The translations under genes and the position numbers were made by a program. Of a stretch of DNA of 64,000 bases, positions 49,964 through 59,385 are shown one piece after another. Within the stretch, counting starts at the first letter, position 1. Each line of letters starts with the position of its first letter. Source of the DNA: Acidipropionibacterium acidipropionici (GTDB lineage Bacteria; Actinomycetota; Actinomycetes; Propionibacteriales; Propionibacteriaceae); contig NZ_CP013126.1 of NCBI RefSeq assembly GCF_001441165.1, forward strand, positions 2,075,551-2,139,550. The letters are read 5' to 3'. A model generated the notes under the pieces. It saw only the letters and a list, made by a program, of their open reading frames with translations. It searched no databases and was not told where the DNA came from.

Positions 49964-51714
49964 CAGCTGCTCCGTTGCGCGATCGTGGCCTGCACACCTG
50001 TGATCGTACGCGACTCGTCATGCACGTAGCGGCTGCCCCGGACGAGGGAGGTCAGGGCGGCGACCGCCGACATGATGGCGGCGGCGGTGAAGACGACGAT
50101 GAGGCCCTAATGGAAGGGCGCTGCCATGAGGTGCGGGAAGAACTCCTTGCCGGTGAGGGCCGGGGCGTTGACGCCGGCCCGGTTGAGGACGCCGCTGGGG
50201 GCCAGCAGGGTGCCGATCGGGTTGTAGCCCAGGAAGGCCGCGAAGAGGGAGCTCACCGGAGGGGTCTGGGCGATGCGGGCGGCCACCGAGGCGGGCACCC
50301 CGTTCGAGGAGAGCCCCGAGGACAGGGCGTGCGGCAGGGAGGTGGACAGGCCGATGATCATGAGGGAGAAGAAGACGCCGATGGACAGGGAGTTGCCGGC
50401 GTTCTGGACGGTGCCGGCCATGCCGGAGGCCGAGCCGCGCTCCCTGGCGGGGACACTGTTCATGATGGCGCTGCGGTTCGGGGAGCTGAACATTCCCGAC
50501 CCGATGCCGGACAGGCCGGTGAGCAGGGCGAAGACCCAGTATGGAAAGTCCACCGGCAGCAGCATGAGGCCGACGAAGGTCGCCGCGACGATGGACAGGC
50601 CGAGGGTCGCGAAGAGCCGCGCTCCGAAGCGGTCGGAGAGTATTCCGGACAGGGGGCCCGCCACGAGGAAGCCGATGGTGATCGGCACCATGTAGATCCC
50701 GGCCCACAGCGGGGTCTGCTCGTAGGAGTAGCCGTGCAACGGCAACCAGATCCCCTGGAGCCAGATGATGAGCATGAACTGGAGGCCCCCGCGTCCGATG
50801 GCCGCCAGCAGGCTGGCGATGTTGGCCATCGTGAAGGCTCTGATGCGGAACAGCGACAGGTTGAACATGGGTGCCGCCGAGTGCAGCTCGATGATCCCGA
50901 AGACGACCAGGACGAGGGCGCCTCCGATGATGGCCGCGAGCACCGCCGGGTTGGTCCAGCCGGTCGAGGAGTCGCCATAGGGCTGGATGCCGGCCAGAAC
51001 GGCGGTGAGCCCCACCGCGAAGGTGACATTGCCCCAGACGTCGAATCGCCCGGGGTTGCGGGTGCCGGACTCGTGGAGCGACAGGTACGACCAGATCGTG
51101 CCCGCGATGCCGATCGGCACCGAGACGAAGAAGACGGCCCGCCAGTGCACCACCGCCAGCAGACCGCCGAGAATGAGCCCGAGGAAGGATCCTGCCATGC
51201 CGGCGACCTGGTTGATGCCCAGCGCCATGCCGCGTCGATCGGCCGGGAAGGTGTCGGTGATGATGGCCGTGGAGTTGGCGAAGAGCATGGACCCGCCCAC
51301 GGCCTGGACGAGCCGCCACCCGATGAGCCACATCGCCCCTTGCCCGCCGGTCCACGGGTCGAGCGCCAGAGCGACGGCGCCGATCGAGAAGACCACGAAT
51401 CCGGCGTTGTAGATCCGCACCCGTCCGAGCATGTCGCCGAGGCGCCCGAACCCGGTCACCAGCACCGCGGTGACGAGCATGTAGCCCATGATCATCCAGA
51501 GCAGGTAGCTGACATTGCCCGGCTGGAGCGGGTTGAGGTGGATGCCGCTGAAGATGGCGGGAAGGGAGATCATCACGATCGAGGCGTTGATGGTGGCCAT
51601 GAGAACGCCGAGGGTGGTGTTGCTCAGCACGATCCACTTGTACCGGGGGTGGTTCCGGGGGACGAACGACCCTCGGGACGGGGATGTCCTCGAGTCCGGT
51701 CTGGTCAATGCCAT
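49963..51714 (-). pseudogene. MFS drug transporter (DHA2 type) interrupted by an in-frame TAG
   Basis: A 14-helix major facilitator (EmrB/QacA-like) efflux pump. Landmarks are [38 protein letters not shown] and [13 protein letters not shown]. The open reading stops at a TAG (50109-50107) after residue 535, ...HLMAAPFH. In the same frame it then continues for 47 more codons, GLIVVFTAAAIMSAVAALTSLV and RGSRYVHDE, which encode the expected last membrane helix and tail, ending in a TGA at 49965-49963 that overlaps the MarR ATG. Codons 536 total 584 including stop are in one frame. A nonsense mutation, a sequencing error or stop readthrough are possible. Residues 1-535 remain open. Confidence 0.8.
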
Positions 51715-51786
51715 CTGTCCTCCGAACGCCGCGGCCCGGCCTGCGGGCCGCCAGCGCGATGACGGCGGCGACAGGTGGAGCCATTC

Positions 51787-51807
51787 AGTTAGTTACGTCA
51801 ACTAACT
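51787..51807. promoter_or_regulatory. Inverted-repeat operator upstream of the MFS-MarR operon
   Basis: AGTTAGTT (51787-51794) and AACTAACT (51800-51807) are perfect inverted repeats around ACGTC. On the minus strand a TATAGT -10-like box (51810-51805) overlaps one arm. The AT-rich palindrome is unusual in this GC-rich context and fits a MarR binding site. Confidence 0.75.
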
Positions 51808-51897
51808 ATATCCTCCGATCCGGGATCCACGGATCCGTCTCACCCACAGAACAACTCCCCGGTCGGGCGGGCCGGCATCGGCTCCGGCCCCGGCTGG

Positions 51898-51969
51898 TCC
51901 CAATGTGGCGTCCACCGGCCGTCGGCCGCGAATCCGGGCCGCGGGGGCTGATCGGTGCCACATTGGGGA
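51898..51969. repeat. Family B inverted-end element, copy B3
   Basis: The ends are TCCCAATGTGGCG and TGCCACATTGGGGA, 72 bp in total. It lies upstream of yccF, about 100 bp before its start. Confidence 0.85.
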
Positions 51970-52070
51970 CACGGGAGGCGGAGTCGCGCCCGGTTCCGGG
52001 GAGACTCGGGGGCGCCGGAGCTGGAGCGGGTCGTGGACGGGTGGTCTCATGGAGCCAGGAAAGGACGATC

Positions 52071-52481
52071 ATGCGCACCCTGCTCAACATCATCTGGCTG
52101 TTCCTCGGCGGAATCTGGCTCGGCCTGGGGTACCTGGTGGCGGGGGTGCTCGCCTGCATCCTGGTGGTGACGATCCCGGTCGGCCTGGCCTCCTTCAGGA
52201 TGGCCCGATACGTGTTGTGGCCCTTCGGCAGCGCGGTCGTGCGGCGTCCCGGCGCCGGTGCGGGCAGTGCGCTGATGAACCTCGTCTGGTTCGTCATCGC
52301 CGGCTGGTGGCTGGCGCTGCTCCACGTGATCGCGGCCGCCGCCCAGTCGATCACCGTCGTGGGGATCGCCAACGCCGTCGTGAGCCTCAAGATGATCCCG
52401 GTCTCGCTGTTCCCCTTCGGACGGATGATCGTGCCCAGGGGATCCTTGGCCCCCGGCGAGCGCCCGCTGCACTCCGTGTAG
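52071..52481 (+). CDS. YccF domain membrane protein
   Basis: A small inner membrane protein of 136 residues with two YccF repeats: LLNIIWLFLGGIWLGLGYLV and then LMNLVWFVIAGWWLALLHVI, each followed by PVGLASFRMA or VVSLKMIPVSLFPFGR. AGGAAAGGA precedes ATG 52071. The function of the family is unknown. The gene is bracketed by family B elements B3 and B4. Confidence 0.85.
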   Translation: MRTLLNIIWLFLGGIWLGLGYLVAGVLACILVVTIPVGLASFRMARYVLWPFGSAVVRRPGAGAGSALMNLVWFVIAGWWLALLHVIAAAAQSITVVGIANAVVSLKMIPVSLFPFGRMIVPRGSLAPGERPLHSV

Positions 52482-52504
52482 AACGGTTGCTGTTCCCCGT
52501 CCGG

Positions 52505-52576
52505 TCCCCAATGTGGCGTCCACCGGCTCCGACAGCGGATCCGACGGGCGGGCGCCGCTGAGCGCCACATTGGGGA
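52505..52576. repeat. Family B inverted-end element, copy B4
   Basis: Perfect 14-bp inverted ends TCCCCAATGTGGCG and CGCCACATTGGGGA, 72 bp in total. It starts 24 bp after the yccF stop. Its interior starts TCCACCGGC like B3, so B3 and B4 may be sister copies. Confidence 0.88.
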
Positions 52577-52859
52577 TTCACGTCGGGCGGGAGGCCGGGG
52601 CCCACCGATTTCGCGGCCGGCGGGTCGCTGATGTAGAGTCCTCTCTGTTGCCCTCGAGCAAACGGGAGTGAGCCGCCGCGGCTCCTCCGACTGTCCGACA
52701 CGTCGATGTCGCGATGCGGTGGCCGGATCTCCGGCGTCCGAGTCCGACGCCGTCGAGCAGGCAGGCCCGGGGCCATGAGTCAAGTGCCCGGACCATCCCG
52801 GCCCGGGTATCGAGTTGAAATCCTCCGATCCGTCGGAGGACCGAGTCGAGAAGGTACCT
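52577..52859 (+). promoter_or_regulatory. Upstream region of rplM-rpsI
   Basis: No gene is seen. A TGTAGAGT extended -10-like sequence (TAGAGT 52634-52639) is the best promoter candidate, with a weak TTCGCG -35. The leader of about 215 nt may include regulatory structure. Confidence 0.4.
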
Positions 52860-53303
52860 GTGACCACCTACAGCCCCAAGCCCGGTGAGGTCACGCGGAA
52901 CTGGTACGTCATCGACGCCGAGGACATCGTCCTGGGTCGTCTGGCGACCACCGCCGCAAACCTCCTGCGCGGCAAGCACAAGCCGCAGTACGCCCCGCAC
53001 ATCGACACCGGTGACTTCGTCGTCGTCGTCAATGCCTCGAAGATCGCCGTCACCGGCAACAAGGCGACCAAGTCGCTGCGTCACGACCACTCCGGTCGTC
53101 CCGGTGGCCTGCGCACCACCACCATCGGCGAGCTGCTGGCCAAGAACCCGCGCCGCGCCGTGGAGCGCGCCGTGTGGGGCATGATGCCCAAGAACAAGCT
53201 CTCGCGCCAGCAGATGAGCAAGCTCAAGGTCTATGGCGGGCCGGAGCACCCCCACGCTGCGCAGAAGCCGCAGCCCTTCGAGATCACCCAGATCGCTCAG
53301 TGA
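52860..53303 (+). CDS. rplM: 50S ribosomal protein L13
   Basis: An early 50S assembly protein. The 147 residues begin at GTG 52860 ([22 protein letters not shown]), with GAGAAGG 5-6 bp upstream; earlier in-frame starts add unrelated residues. Signature regions are [16 protein letters not shown] and [14 protein letters not shown]. rpsI follows 22 bp downstream. Confidence 0.96.
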   Translation: MTTYSPKPGEVTRNWYVIDAEDIVLGRLATTAANLLRGKHKPQYAPHIDTGDFVVVVNASKIAVTGNKATKSLRHDHSGRPGGLRTTTIGELLAKNPRRAVERAVWGMMPKNKLSRQQMSKLKVYGGPEHPHAAQKPQPFEITQIAQ

Positions 53304-53325
53304 TCGTCAGACAAGGATTGTGACT

Positions 53326-53853
53326 GTGACTGAAACCACCAATCACGACGAGAACCTCGAGTCCGAGGTCAAGCCGTTCACCGAGGGCGAGCGCGAGATC
53401 GCCTATCGCACCGATTCCAACCCGTCGGTGGCCGCGGGCGAGGCCGTCCGCCCCGCCGTCGTCGCCCCCGGTGCCGCCACCGGCCGCCGCAAGGAGGCGA
53501 TCGCCCGCGTGCGCATCGTCCCCGGCTCCGGCAAGTGGAGCATCAACGGCGGGCGCACCCTGGAGGACTACTTCCCCAACAAGGTGCACCAGCAGATCGC
53601 CTCCGAGCCTTTCGCCACCGCCGGTGTCGAGGGCTCCTATGACGTCATCGTCCGGATCACCGGCGGCGGTGTCACCGGCCAGGCCGGCGCGCTGCGTCTG
53701 GGCATCGCCCGGGCCCTCAACGCCATTGACGCCGAGGCCTCGCGTCCGGCCCTCAAGAAGGCCGGGATGCTGACCCGCGACGCCAGGATCAAGGAGCGCA
53801 AGAAGGCCGGCCTCAAGAAGGCCCGCAAGGCTCCTCAGTACAGCAAGCGCTGA
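53326..53853 (+). CDS. rpsI: 30S ribosomal protein S9 with acidic N-terminal extension
   Basis: S9 contacts the P-site tRNA anticodon through its C-terminal SKR tail (KAPQYSKR is seen). The 175-residue protein has about 45 extra acidic N-terminal residues ([21 protein letters not shown]) before the core [19 protein letters not shown] 53326 is chosen because AAGGA lies 8 bp upstream; GTG 53320 is too close. A strong terminator follows. Confidence 0.95.
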   Translation: MTETTNHDENLESEVKPFTEGEREIAYRTDSNPSVAAGEAVRPAVVAPGAATGRRKEAIARVRIVPGSGKWSINGGRTLEDYFPNKVHQQIASEPFATAGVEGSYDVIVRITGGGVTGQAGALRLGIARALNAIDAEASRPALKKAGMLTRDARIKERKKAGLKKARKAPQYSKR

Positions 53854-53866
53854 TACCCGCTTCGCG

Positions 53867-53906
53867 AAGAATGCGGCCGACTCCACCAGGAGTCGGCCGC
53901 ATTCTT
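53867..53906 (+). terminator. Terminator after rpsI
   Basis: An 18-bp perfect stem (53867-53884 with 53889-53906) and an ACCA loop are followed by TATT. It lies 13 bp after the rpsI stop. Confidence 0.9.
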
Positions 53907-53960
53907 TATTGAGCGTGCCGGGTCGGGTGCGCCGCAGCCGTCCGCGGTCGCAGACCGGGG

Positions 53961-54251
53961 CCGCAGCGGCGGGCCTACGACGCGGAGGTGGACAGTGCGC
54001 GCGCTGCCGCTACGAGGGGGTCAGCGGCGTCTGGCCGCGCTCACGGTCTCCAGCCGCAGCGCCGGGCCTGCGACGCGGAGGTGGACAGTGCGCGCGCTGC
54101 CGCTACGAGGGGGTCAGCGGCGTCTGGCCGCGCTCACGGTCTCCAGCCGCAGCGCCGGGCCTGCGACGCGGAGGTGGACAGTGCGCGCGCTGCCGCTACG
54201 AGGGGGTCAGCGAGCGCCTGCGCGAGCGAAGGGGGAGTCGGCTCCCCCTTC
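53961..54251. repeat. Family C tandem repeat (93-bp unit) with terminal hairpin module
   Basis: A 93-bp unit starting CCGCAGCGCCGGGCC repeats at 53961, 54054 and 54147, nearly identically. Because 93 is a multiple of three an open frame spans it, but base composition and repetition argue against a protein. The last copy passes into GGTCAGCGAGCGCC, TGCGCGAGCG and a 10-bp hairpin (54228-54237 with 54242-54251). That module matches the end of the repeat at 1671-1886. Confidence 0.8.
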
Positions 54252-54254
54252 TCA

Positions 54255-54971
54255 TCAGTAGTGCCTTGCTCCGCCCTCGACGTGGATCGTCTCCCCGGAG
54301 ACGAAGGTCGCACTCAGCAGCCACACCACGGCGTCGGCGATATCGGAGCTGGCTCCCCAGCGTCCGACGAGATTGCCGCCGGCGGCCTCCTGGAGGAACT
54401 TCTGCTTGTTGGCCCCCATCCCGTCCCAGGATCCGGAGTCGATGATCCCGGGGGAGATCGCGTTGACCCGTATCGGGGCGAGCTCCTTGGCGAGGTGGGA
54501 GGCGGCGAAGCTGACCGCGCCGTTGGTGATGCCCATCACCGAGAACCCCTTCTGCGGGTTCCAGGCCGCCACCCCGGAGAACAGGACGATGGACCCGGTG
54601 GGCGCCAGGACCGCGGCGGCGTGCTTGGCCACCATGAGCGGGCCGATGACCTTGGCCTCGAAGGCCGTGACGGTGCGGTCGTGGTCGAGCCGGTCGACGG
54701 GAACATTGTGGTGGGCGGCCGTGAGGATGACGATGTGGTCGATCTTCCCGGCGCCGGCCAGACCCGCCTCGACGCTGGCCTCATCGGTGATGTCCATTCG
54801 GACCCACTCCGCGTTCTGGATCGACGCCGCCGCGTCCGAGGCCTTCTGCTCGTCCCTGGCCCCGATGATGACGACGGCCCCGGCGCTGGCGGCGGCGCGC
54901 GCCACCGCGAGTCCGAGATCCCGGGAGCCTCCGATCACCAGGACCCTCTGGCCTGTCAGGTCTGTGCTCAT
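54255..54971 (-). CDS. SDR family oxidoreductase, catalytic Tyr/Lys not conserved
   Basis: A 238-residue Rossmann-fold protein of the short-chain dehydrogenase/reductase class. The nucleotide-binding loop is [15 protein letters not shown] and the later pattern [17 protein letters not shown] is typical. The YxxxK catalytic segment is replaced by [14 protein letters not shown], so the canonical Tyr and Lys are missing at the expected place. It may be a divergent subgroup with altered chemistry or a non-catalytic regulator. Its stop lies 4 bp from the family C hairpin. Confidence 0.8.
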   Translation of the reverse strand: MSTDLTGQRVLVIGGSRDLGLAVARAAASAGAVVIIGARDEQKASDAAASIQNAEWVRMDITDEASVEAGLAGAGKIDHIVILTAAHHNVPVDRLDHDRTVTAFEAKVIGPLMVAKHAAAVLAPTGSIVLFSGVAAWNPQKGFSVMGITNGAVSFAASHLAKELAPIRVNAISPGIIDSGSWDGMGANKQKFLQEAAGGNLVGRWGASSDIADAVVWLLSATFVSGETIHVEGGARHY

Positions 54972-55198
54972 TTTCGATTCCTTCCCTTCCGTGCGTCATT
55001 GCCGTGTGGTCTGGATGCGAGTGGTCTGGATGCGATATGGGACTCGGTGCGCGTGCGCCCGCGTCGTTGTGCCTTCAAATCTACCAATCCGTCGGCGGGC
55101 CGGAGGGTGTTCACGGCCACCCCGGAAGAAGGCCCGCCCGCTGTGAGGCCGACGGCTCCTCGCGGGCGCCCCGGGGTCATGCTCTAGAGTGGCGTTCC

Positions 55199-56551
55199 GT
55201 GGCACGACTTTTCGGAACAGATGGTGTACGCGGTGTGGCGAACCAGGATCTCACCGCCGAACTCGCCCTCGACCTCTCGGTCGCGGCAGCCCACGTGCTG
55301 GGGGAGGCCGGTGCTTTCGGGCACCGTCAGCCCACGGCTCTGGTGGCCCGCGACCCGCGCGCGTCGGGCGAGTTCCTCGAGGCGGCGGTCTGCGCCGGGC
55401 TGGCCAGCGCCGGCGTCGACGTCATGCGGGTGGGGGTGATCCCGACCCCGGCGGCGGCCTACCTCGTCAACGAGTACCGCACCGACCTGGGTGTGATGCT
55501 CTCGGCCTCCCACAACCCCATGCCCGACAACGGCATCAAGTTCTTCCAGCGCGGCGGCGTGAAGCTCGCCGACGACCTGGAGGACGCCATCGAGGCGCGC
55601 ATGGAGGAGCCGTGGCAGCGCCCCACCGGCGAGCGGGTCGGTCGGATCCGCACCTCCACCGACGCGGTGAAGACCTACATCGACCACCTCGTCGCCAGCC
55701 TGCGTCAGGACAAGACCCTGTCGGGCCTCAAGGTGGTCCTCGACTGCGCCAACGGCGCCTCCTCGAAGACCGGGCCGACCGCCTTCCGCGAGCAGGGGGC
55801 CGATGTCACGGCGATCCATGCCTCCCCCGACGGCATCAACATCAACGACGCCTGCGGGTCCACCCACCCGGAGAAGCTCCAGGCGAAGGTTGTTGAGCTC
55901 GGCGCCGATCTGGGTCTGGCCTTCGACGGTGACGCCGACCGCTGCCTGGCCGTCGACCATGAGGGCAATATCGTCGACGGCGATCAGGTGCTGGCGATCC
56001 TGGCCCTCGGGCTTCAGGAGGACCACCGCCTGGCCTCCAACACCGTCGTGGCGACCATCATGAGCAACCTGGGTCTCACCCTGGCGATGAAGGAGCATGA
56101 CATCCACGTCGACCAGACGAAGGTCGGCGACCGGTACGTGCTGGAGTCCATGAACGCCAACGGCTTCTCGCTGGGCGGCGAGCAGTCCGGCCACGTCATC
56201 ATGAGCGAGTTCGCCACCACCGGCGACGGGGTGCTCACCGGCCTGCACGTGGCCGCCCGGGTGGCCCGCACCGGCAAGACCCTCAAGGATCTGGCCTCGG
56301 TGATGAAGCGGCTGCCGCAGTCCCTGGTCAATGTGCGCGGGGTCGACAAGCTGCGCGCCGGCATGGATCCGGAGGTGAACCGGGCGGTCGCCGACGCGAA
56401 TCAGAAGCTCGGGGAGACCGGCCGTGTGGTGCTGCGCCCCTCGGGCACCGAGCCGCTGGTCCGGGTGATGGTCGAGGCCGCCACCCAGAAGGAGGCCGAC
56501 AAGATCTGTCACGACCTGGCCACCATCGTCAAGCAGCGCCTGGCGATCTGA
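55199..56551 (+). CDS. glmM: Phosphoglucosamine mutase
   Basis: Interconverts glucosamine-6-phosphate and glucosamine-1-phosphate for UDP-GlcNAc synthesis. The 450 residues begin at GTG 55199 ([14 protein letters not shown]). The phosphorylated Ser104 lies in [17 protein letters not shown], the metal loop is [13 protein letters not shown], and the C-terminal phosphate-binding [12 protein letters not shown] is present. TAGAGT (55185-55190) lies just 8 bp before the start and suggests a leaderless transcript. glmS lies 4 kb downstream. Confidence 0.96.
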   Translation: MARLFGTDGVRGVANQDLTAELALDLSVAAAHVLGEAGAFGHRQPTALVARDPRASGEFLEAAVCAGLASAGVDVMRVGVIPTPAAAYLVNEYRTDLGVMLSASHNPMPDNGIKFFQRGGVKLADDLEDAIEARMEEPWQRPTGERVGRIRTSTDAVKTYIDHLVASLRQDKTLSGLKVVLDCANGASSKTGPTAFREQGADVTAIHASPDGININDACGSTHPEKLQAKVVELGADLGLAFDGDADRCLAVDHEGNIVDGDQVLAILALGLQEDHRLASNTVVATIMSNLGLTLAMKEHDIHVDQTKVGDRYVLESMNANGFSLGGEQSGHVIMSEFATTGDGVLTGLHVAARVARTGKTLKDLASVMKRLPQSLVNVRGVDKLRAGMDPEVNRAVADANQKLGETGRVVLRPSGTEPLVRVMVEAATQKEADKICHDLATIVKQRLAI

Positions 56552-56557
56552 GGCCCG

Positions 56558-57337
56558 ATGGGACTGTTCATCCGGCTGCGCCCCGACCCCGACCTGGGCT
56601 CCCTGGACACCCGGTCGGCGGACCGGGTACGGGATCTGGTGCGATCCTCGTTGGACGCGCTCGGGATCGAGGCCAGCGTCGACGGCGGCCACATCGACTC
56701 CTCCCTGGGATACCTCAGCCTGGAGCCGGTGGCCCGCGAGTGCGCCGACCAGGACCGCGGGTCCTGGCCGGTGATCGTCGACGAGGTGGTCAAGAGGATG
56801 GTCCGCTCCCTGGTGGACGGCGCCGACCAGCTGTCGGACGCCACCATCGGCCAGCACGTCGTATGGCGGCTGCTGCCCGACGCCGAGCGGATGGGCCGGT
56901 CCTTCCGCTATGTCCGTCCGGTGCAGGGGGCCGACGGCGCGGTCCCCGGGGTGTCTGTGGCCCTGGCCTGGGACGGCGAGGAGACCCTCGACGTCCTCAA
57001 TGACGCCGCCCTGTCAGAGGTCCGCGATCTCGACGTCGCCTTCCGGGCGGGCCGGGAGAACCTCGTAGAGGATCTGGCCGCAGCCCCGGTGGAGACGACG
57101 GAGCTGGCGGAGGGCGTCGTGGAGATCTCCTCGCCGTCCTGGCTGACGGCGTCCTGGGCTCTGCTTCCCGAGGAGGTGGCGGCCCGGTTCCTGCCCGGGG
57201 GCGCGCCGGTCCTGCTGGCAGCCCCGGACCATCGGCATCTGCTGGTGGGGCCGGACGCCGAGGCCGCCCGCACGGTCCTCGGGCAGGCGGCTGGGGAGAC
57301 GCCGGTGCTGCCGGTGGTCCGTCGTCCGTCGCGCTGA
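56558..57337 (+). CDS. Hypothetical protein downstream of glmM
   Basis: A soluble-looking protein of 259 residues (MGLFIRLRPDPDLGSLDTRS...) that I do not recognise. No signal peptide or membrane helix is seen. It lies 6 bp after glmM and is probably cotranscribed. Codon use and GC content match its neighbours, which supports a real gene. Confidence 0.75.
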   Translation: MGLFIRLRPDPDLGSLDTRSADRVRDLVRSSLDALGIEASVDGGHIDSSLGYLSLEPVARECADQDRGSWPVIVDEVVKRMVRSLVDGADQLSDATIGQHVVWRLLPDAERMGRSFRYVRPVQGADGAVPGVSVALAWDGEETLDVLNDAALSEVRDLDVAFRAGRENLVEDLAAAPVETTELAEGVVEISSPSWLTASWALLPEEVAARFLPGGAPVLLAAPDHRHLLVGPDAEAARTVLGQAAGETPVLPVVRRPSR

Positions 57338-57343
57338 ACCGCC

Positions 57344-57365
57344 GGGGCCGAGTTGCCGCGGCCCC
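57344..57365. terminator. Hairpin between convergent genes
   Basis: GGGGCC (57344-57349) and GGCCCC (57360-57365) form a short stem between the hypothetical gene and coaA. It could serve both directions. Confidence 0.45.
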
Positions 57366-58349
57366 TCAGATCTTGCGGATCCAGATGCTCTCGATCTCGT
57401 GGTCGTGGCCCTTGTGGAGGATCGCGGTGGCACGCCCTCGGGTGGGCAGCACGTTGTGGCGCAGGTTCGGGCCGTTGATCTGGTCCCAGATCTCCCTGGC
57501 CACCGCCACCGCCTGATCGTCGGGCAGGGCGGCGTACTCGGTGAAGTAGGAGTCCGGGTCGGTGAAGGCCGTCCGGCGCAGCGCCAGGAAGCGGCTGAGG
57601 TACCAGTCGATGATGTCGTCCTCGCGGGCGTCGACGTAGACCGAGAAGTCGAAGAAGTCCGACAGCGTGAGCCCCGTCGTGTTGTTGGAGCGCAGCCGCG
57701 GCGGCTGAAGGACGTTCAGCCCCTCGACGATGAGGATGTCCGGGTGGCGCACCACGACCTTCTCATCGGGGACGATGTCGTAGCTGATGTGGGAGTAGAC
57801 CGGTGCGGCGACCTCGGGCACCCCGGATTTCACGTCGACGACGAACTGGAGCAGCGCCTTGCGGTCGTAGGACTCCGGGAACCCCTTGCGCTCCAGAAGC
57901 CCCTTCTCCTCCAGCACCGAGTTGGGGTACAGGAACCCGTCGGTGGTGATGAGCTCCACCTCCGGGCGACGGGGGGAGCGGGCGAGCAGCTCCTTGAGCA
58001 GCCTGGCCACCGTCGACTTGCCGACCGCCACGCTGCCGGCGATCCCGATGACGAAGGGGGTGCGCCGCATGCCGTGGTCGCCCAGTCTCAGGAACGCGTC
58101 AGAGGCCTCGAACAGAGCCCCGGTGTGCATGCAGTACAGGTGGATGAGCTGGGTCAGAGGCCGGTAGATCTCCACGACGTCGCGCTGGCTCGTCGGATCC
58201 CCCAGGCCCCGGATCCTCTCCAGCGCCTCCTCGTCGATGTCGATGTCGGTGCGTTCGGCGAGGTCGGCGAAGGCGGCCCGGGACAGTTCGATGTAGGGAC
58301 CGGCCTCGGTGTTGTCGTCGTCGGCCGGGGGAATCGGGGTGAGATCCAT
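57366..58349 (-). CDS. coaA: Pantothenate kinase, type I
   Basis: Phosphorylates pantothenate in the first step of coenzyme A synthesis. The 327 residues have Walker A GIAGSVAVGKST and the family segments YDRKALLQFVVDVKSG and ILIVEGLNVLQ. The enzyme of this type is feedback-inhibited by CoA. It is convergent with the hypothetical gene after glmM. Confidence 0.95.
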   Translation of the reverse strand: MDLTPIPPADDDNTEAGPYIELSRAAFADLAERTDIDIDEEALERIRGLGDPTSQRDVVEIYRPLTQLIHLYCMHTGALFEASDAFLRLGDHGMRRTPFVIGIAGSVAVGKSTVARLLKELLARSPRRPEVELITTDGFLYPNSVLEEKGLLERKGFPESYDRKALLQFVVDVKSGVPEVAAPVYSHISYDIVPDEKVVVRHPDILIVEGLNVLQPPRLRSNNTTGLTLSDFFDFSVYVDAREDDIIDWYLSRFLALRRTAFTDPDSYFTEYAALPDDQAVAVAREIWDQINGPNLRHNVLPTRGRATAILHKGHDHEIESIWIRKI

Positions 58350-58434
58350 GTGCGCCTCGTCGTATCGGTGGGATCGCGTCGGCCAGCTTCGGCTCGCGGT
58401 CCTGTTCGGAACACGGCGACGATACCCAAAACTC

Positions 58435-59259
58435 TCACCTGCGCGCTGGGACCCGCGCCAGCAGTTCGGTGTGCACCATCGCGAAATAGGCGTCCGGGGA
58501 GGCCCCCCAGTCGAGCCAGGCGCGTCTCATCTCCTCGACGTCGGCCCGGCTGCGCCCGATCTCCACGGCCTGTCGGGTGAAGGTCTGGCCGGCCACGCGG
58601 GCGGCCTGGCTCGTCGACCACCAGTGCACTGATTCCGGATCGGTGTAGCACCAGGTCGACGCCGTCACCTGCAGATCTTCCAGCCCCGCGGCCCGTGCCC
58701 AGGATTTGAGGTGGCGTCCGGCGTCCGGTTCGGCCGCGTTGGCCCGGGCGATGGCCCGGTAGGTGTCCAGCCACATGTCCAGACCGGGGATGTCGGGGTA
58801 CCAGCTCATGGTGCGGTACTCGACGTCCCGGACGGCCACCAGGGATGCCGAGACCCTGGCCATCTCCCTCAGCGCGCCGACCGGGTCCTGAAGGTGCTGG
58901 AGCACCTGGTGGGCGTGGACGACGTCGAAGGAGGCGTCGGCGAAGGGCAGCTCGGCGACGTCGGCCGCCATGAAGTCGGTGGTCCGGTCGCCGCGGCGGG
59001 AGGCCTCATCGCGGGCGGCCTCCAGGGCCTCGAGGGAGGGATCGACGCCGACCACCCGTCCCGGCCGGACCCGCTCGGCCAGATCGAGGGCCACCGTGCC
59101 CGGCCCGCACCCGATGTCGAGCAGGCTCATGCCGGGCTCGAGCTCGGGGAGCAGGTAGCCTGCAGAGGTCGCTGCGGACCGGGTGGCGTGGGCGGCCAGG
59201 ACCGGCGCGGAATGACCGTGCGTGTACCCGGTCTCGGTGTAGCTCTGCGAGGTCTTCAC
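58435..59259 (-). CDS. Class I SAM-dependent methyltransferase
   Basis: A 274-residue methyltransferase of the UbiE/type 11 class. Motif I is LLDIGCGPGTVALDLA, followed by VVGVDPSLEALEAAR and FDVVHAHQVLQHLQDPVGALREMARV. GTG 59259 is chosen because a TACCAT -10-like box lies about 9 bp upstream and suggests leaderless expression; an in-frame start at 59364 would be longer. The substrate is unknown. Confidence 0.85.
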   Translation of the reverse strand: MKTSQSYTETGYTHGHSAPVLAAHATRSAATSAGYLLPELEPGMSLLDIGCGPGTVALDLAERVRPGRVVGVDPSLEALEAARDEASRRGDRTTDFMAADVAELPFADASFDVVHAHQVLQHLQDPVGALREMARVSASLVAVRDVEYRTMSWYPDIPGLDMWLDTYRAIARANAAEPDAGRHLKSWARAAGLEDLQVTASTWCYTDPESVHWWSTSQAARVAGQTFTRQAVEIGRSRADVEEMRRAWLDWGASPDAYFAMVHTELLARVPARR

Positions 59260-59385
59260 GGCGTCGATGGTAGGTCGTGGACGCTGCCCATCGGCGTGGT
59301 CTCGAGCACTGGGCGATCGGTGCCGTAATACCTCACGGCGCGCCCGGTTCGATGAAACGCTCACTCATACTGTACGTTTCTTGCC

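Noticed and set aside
49975-51762. Plus-strand open frame of 595 codons
   Set aside because: It mirrors the MFS gene and is rich in Gly, Asp, His and Glu without any domain; the minus-strand membrane protein is clear.
53909-54445. Repeat protein with 31-residue units
   Set aside because: The frame is open because the 93-bp unit is divisible by three. No ribosome binding site or signal is seen, and the end overlaps the SDR gene on the other strand.
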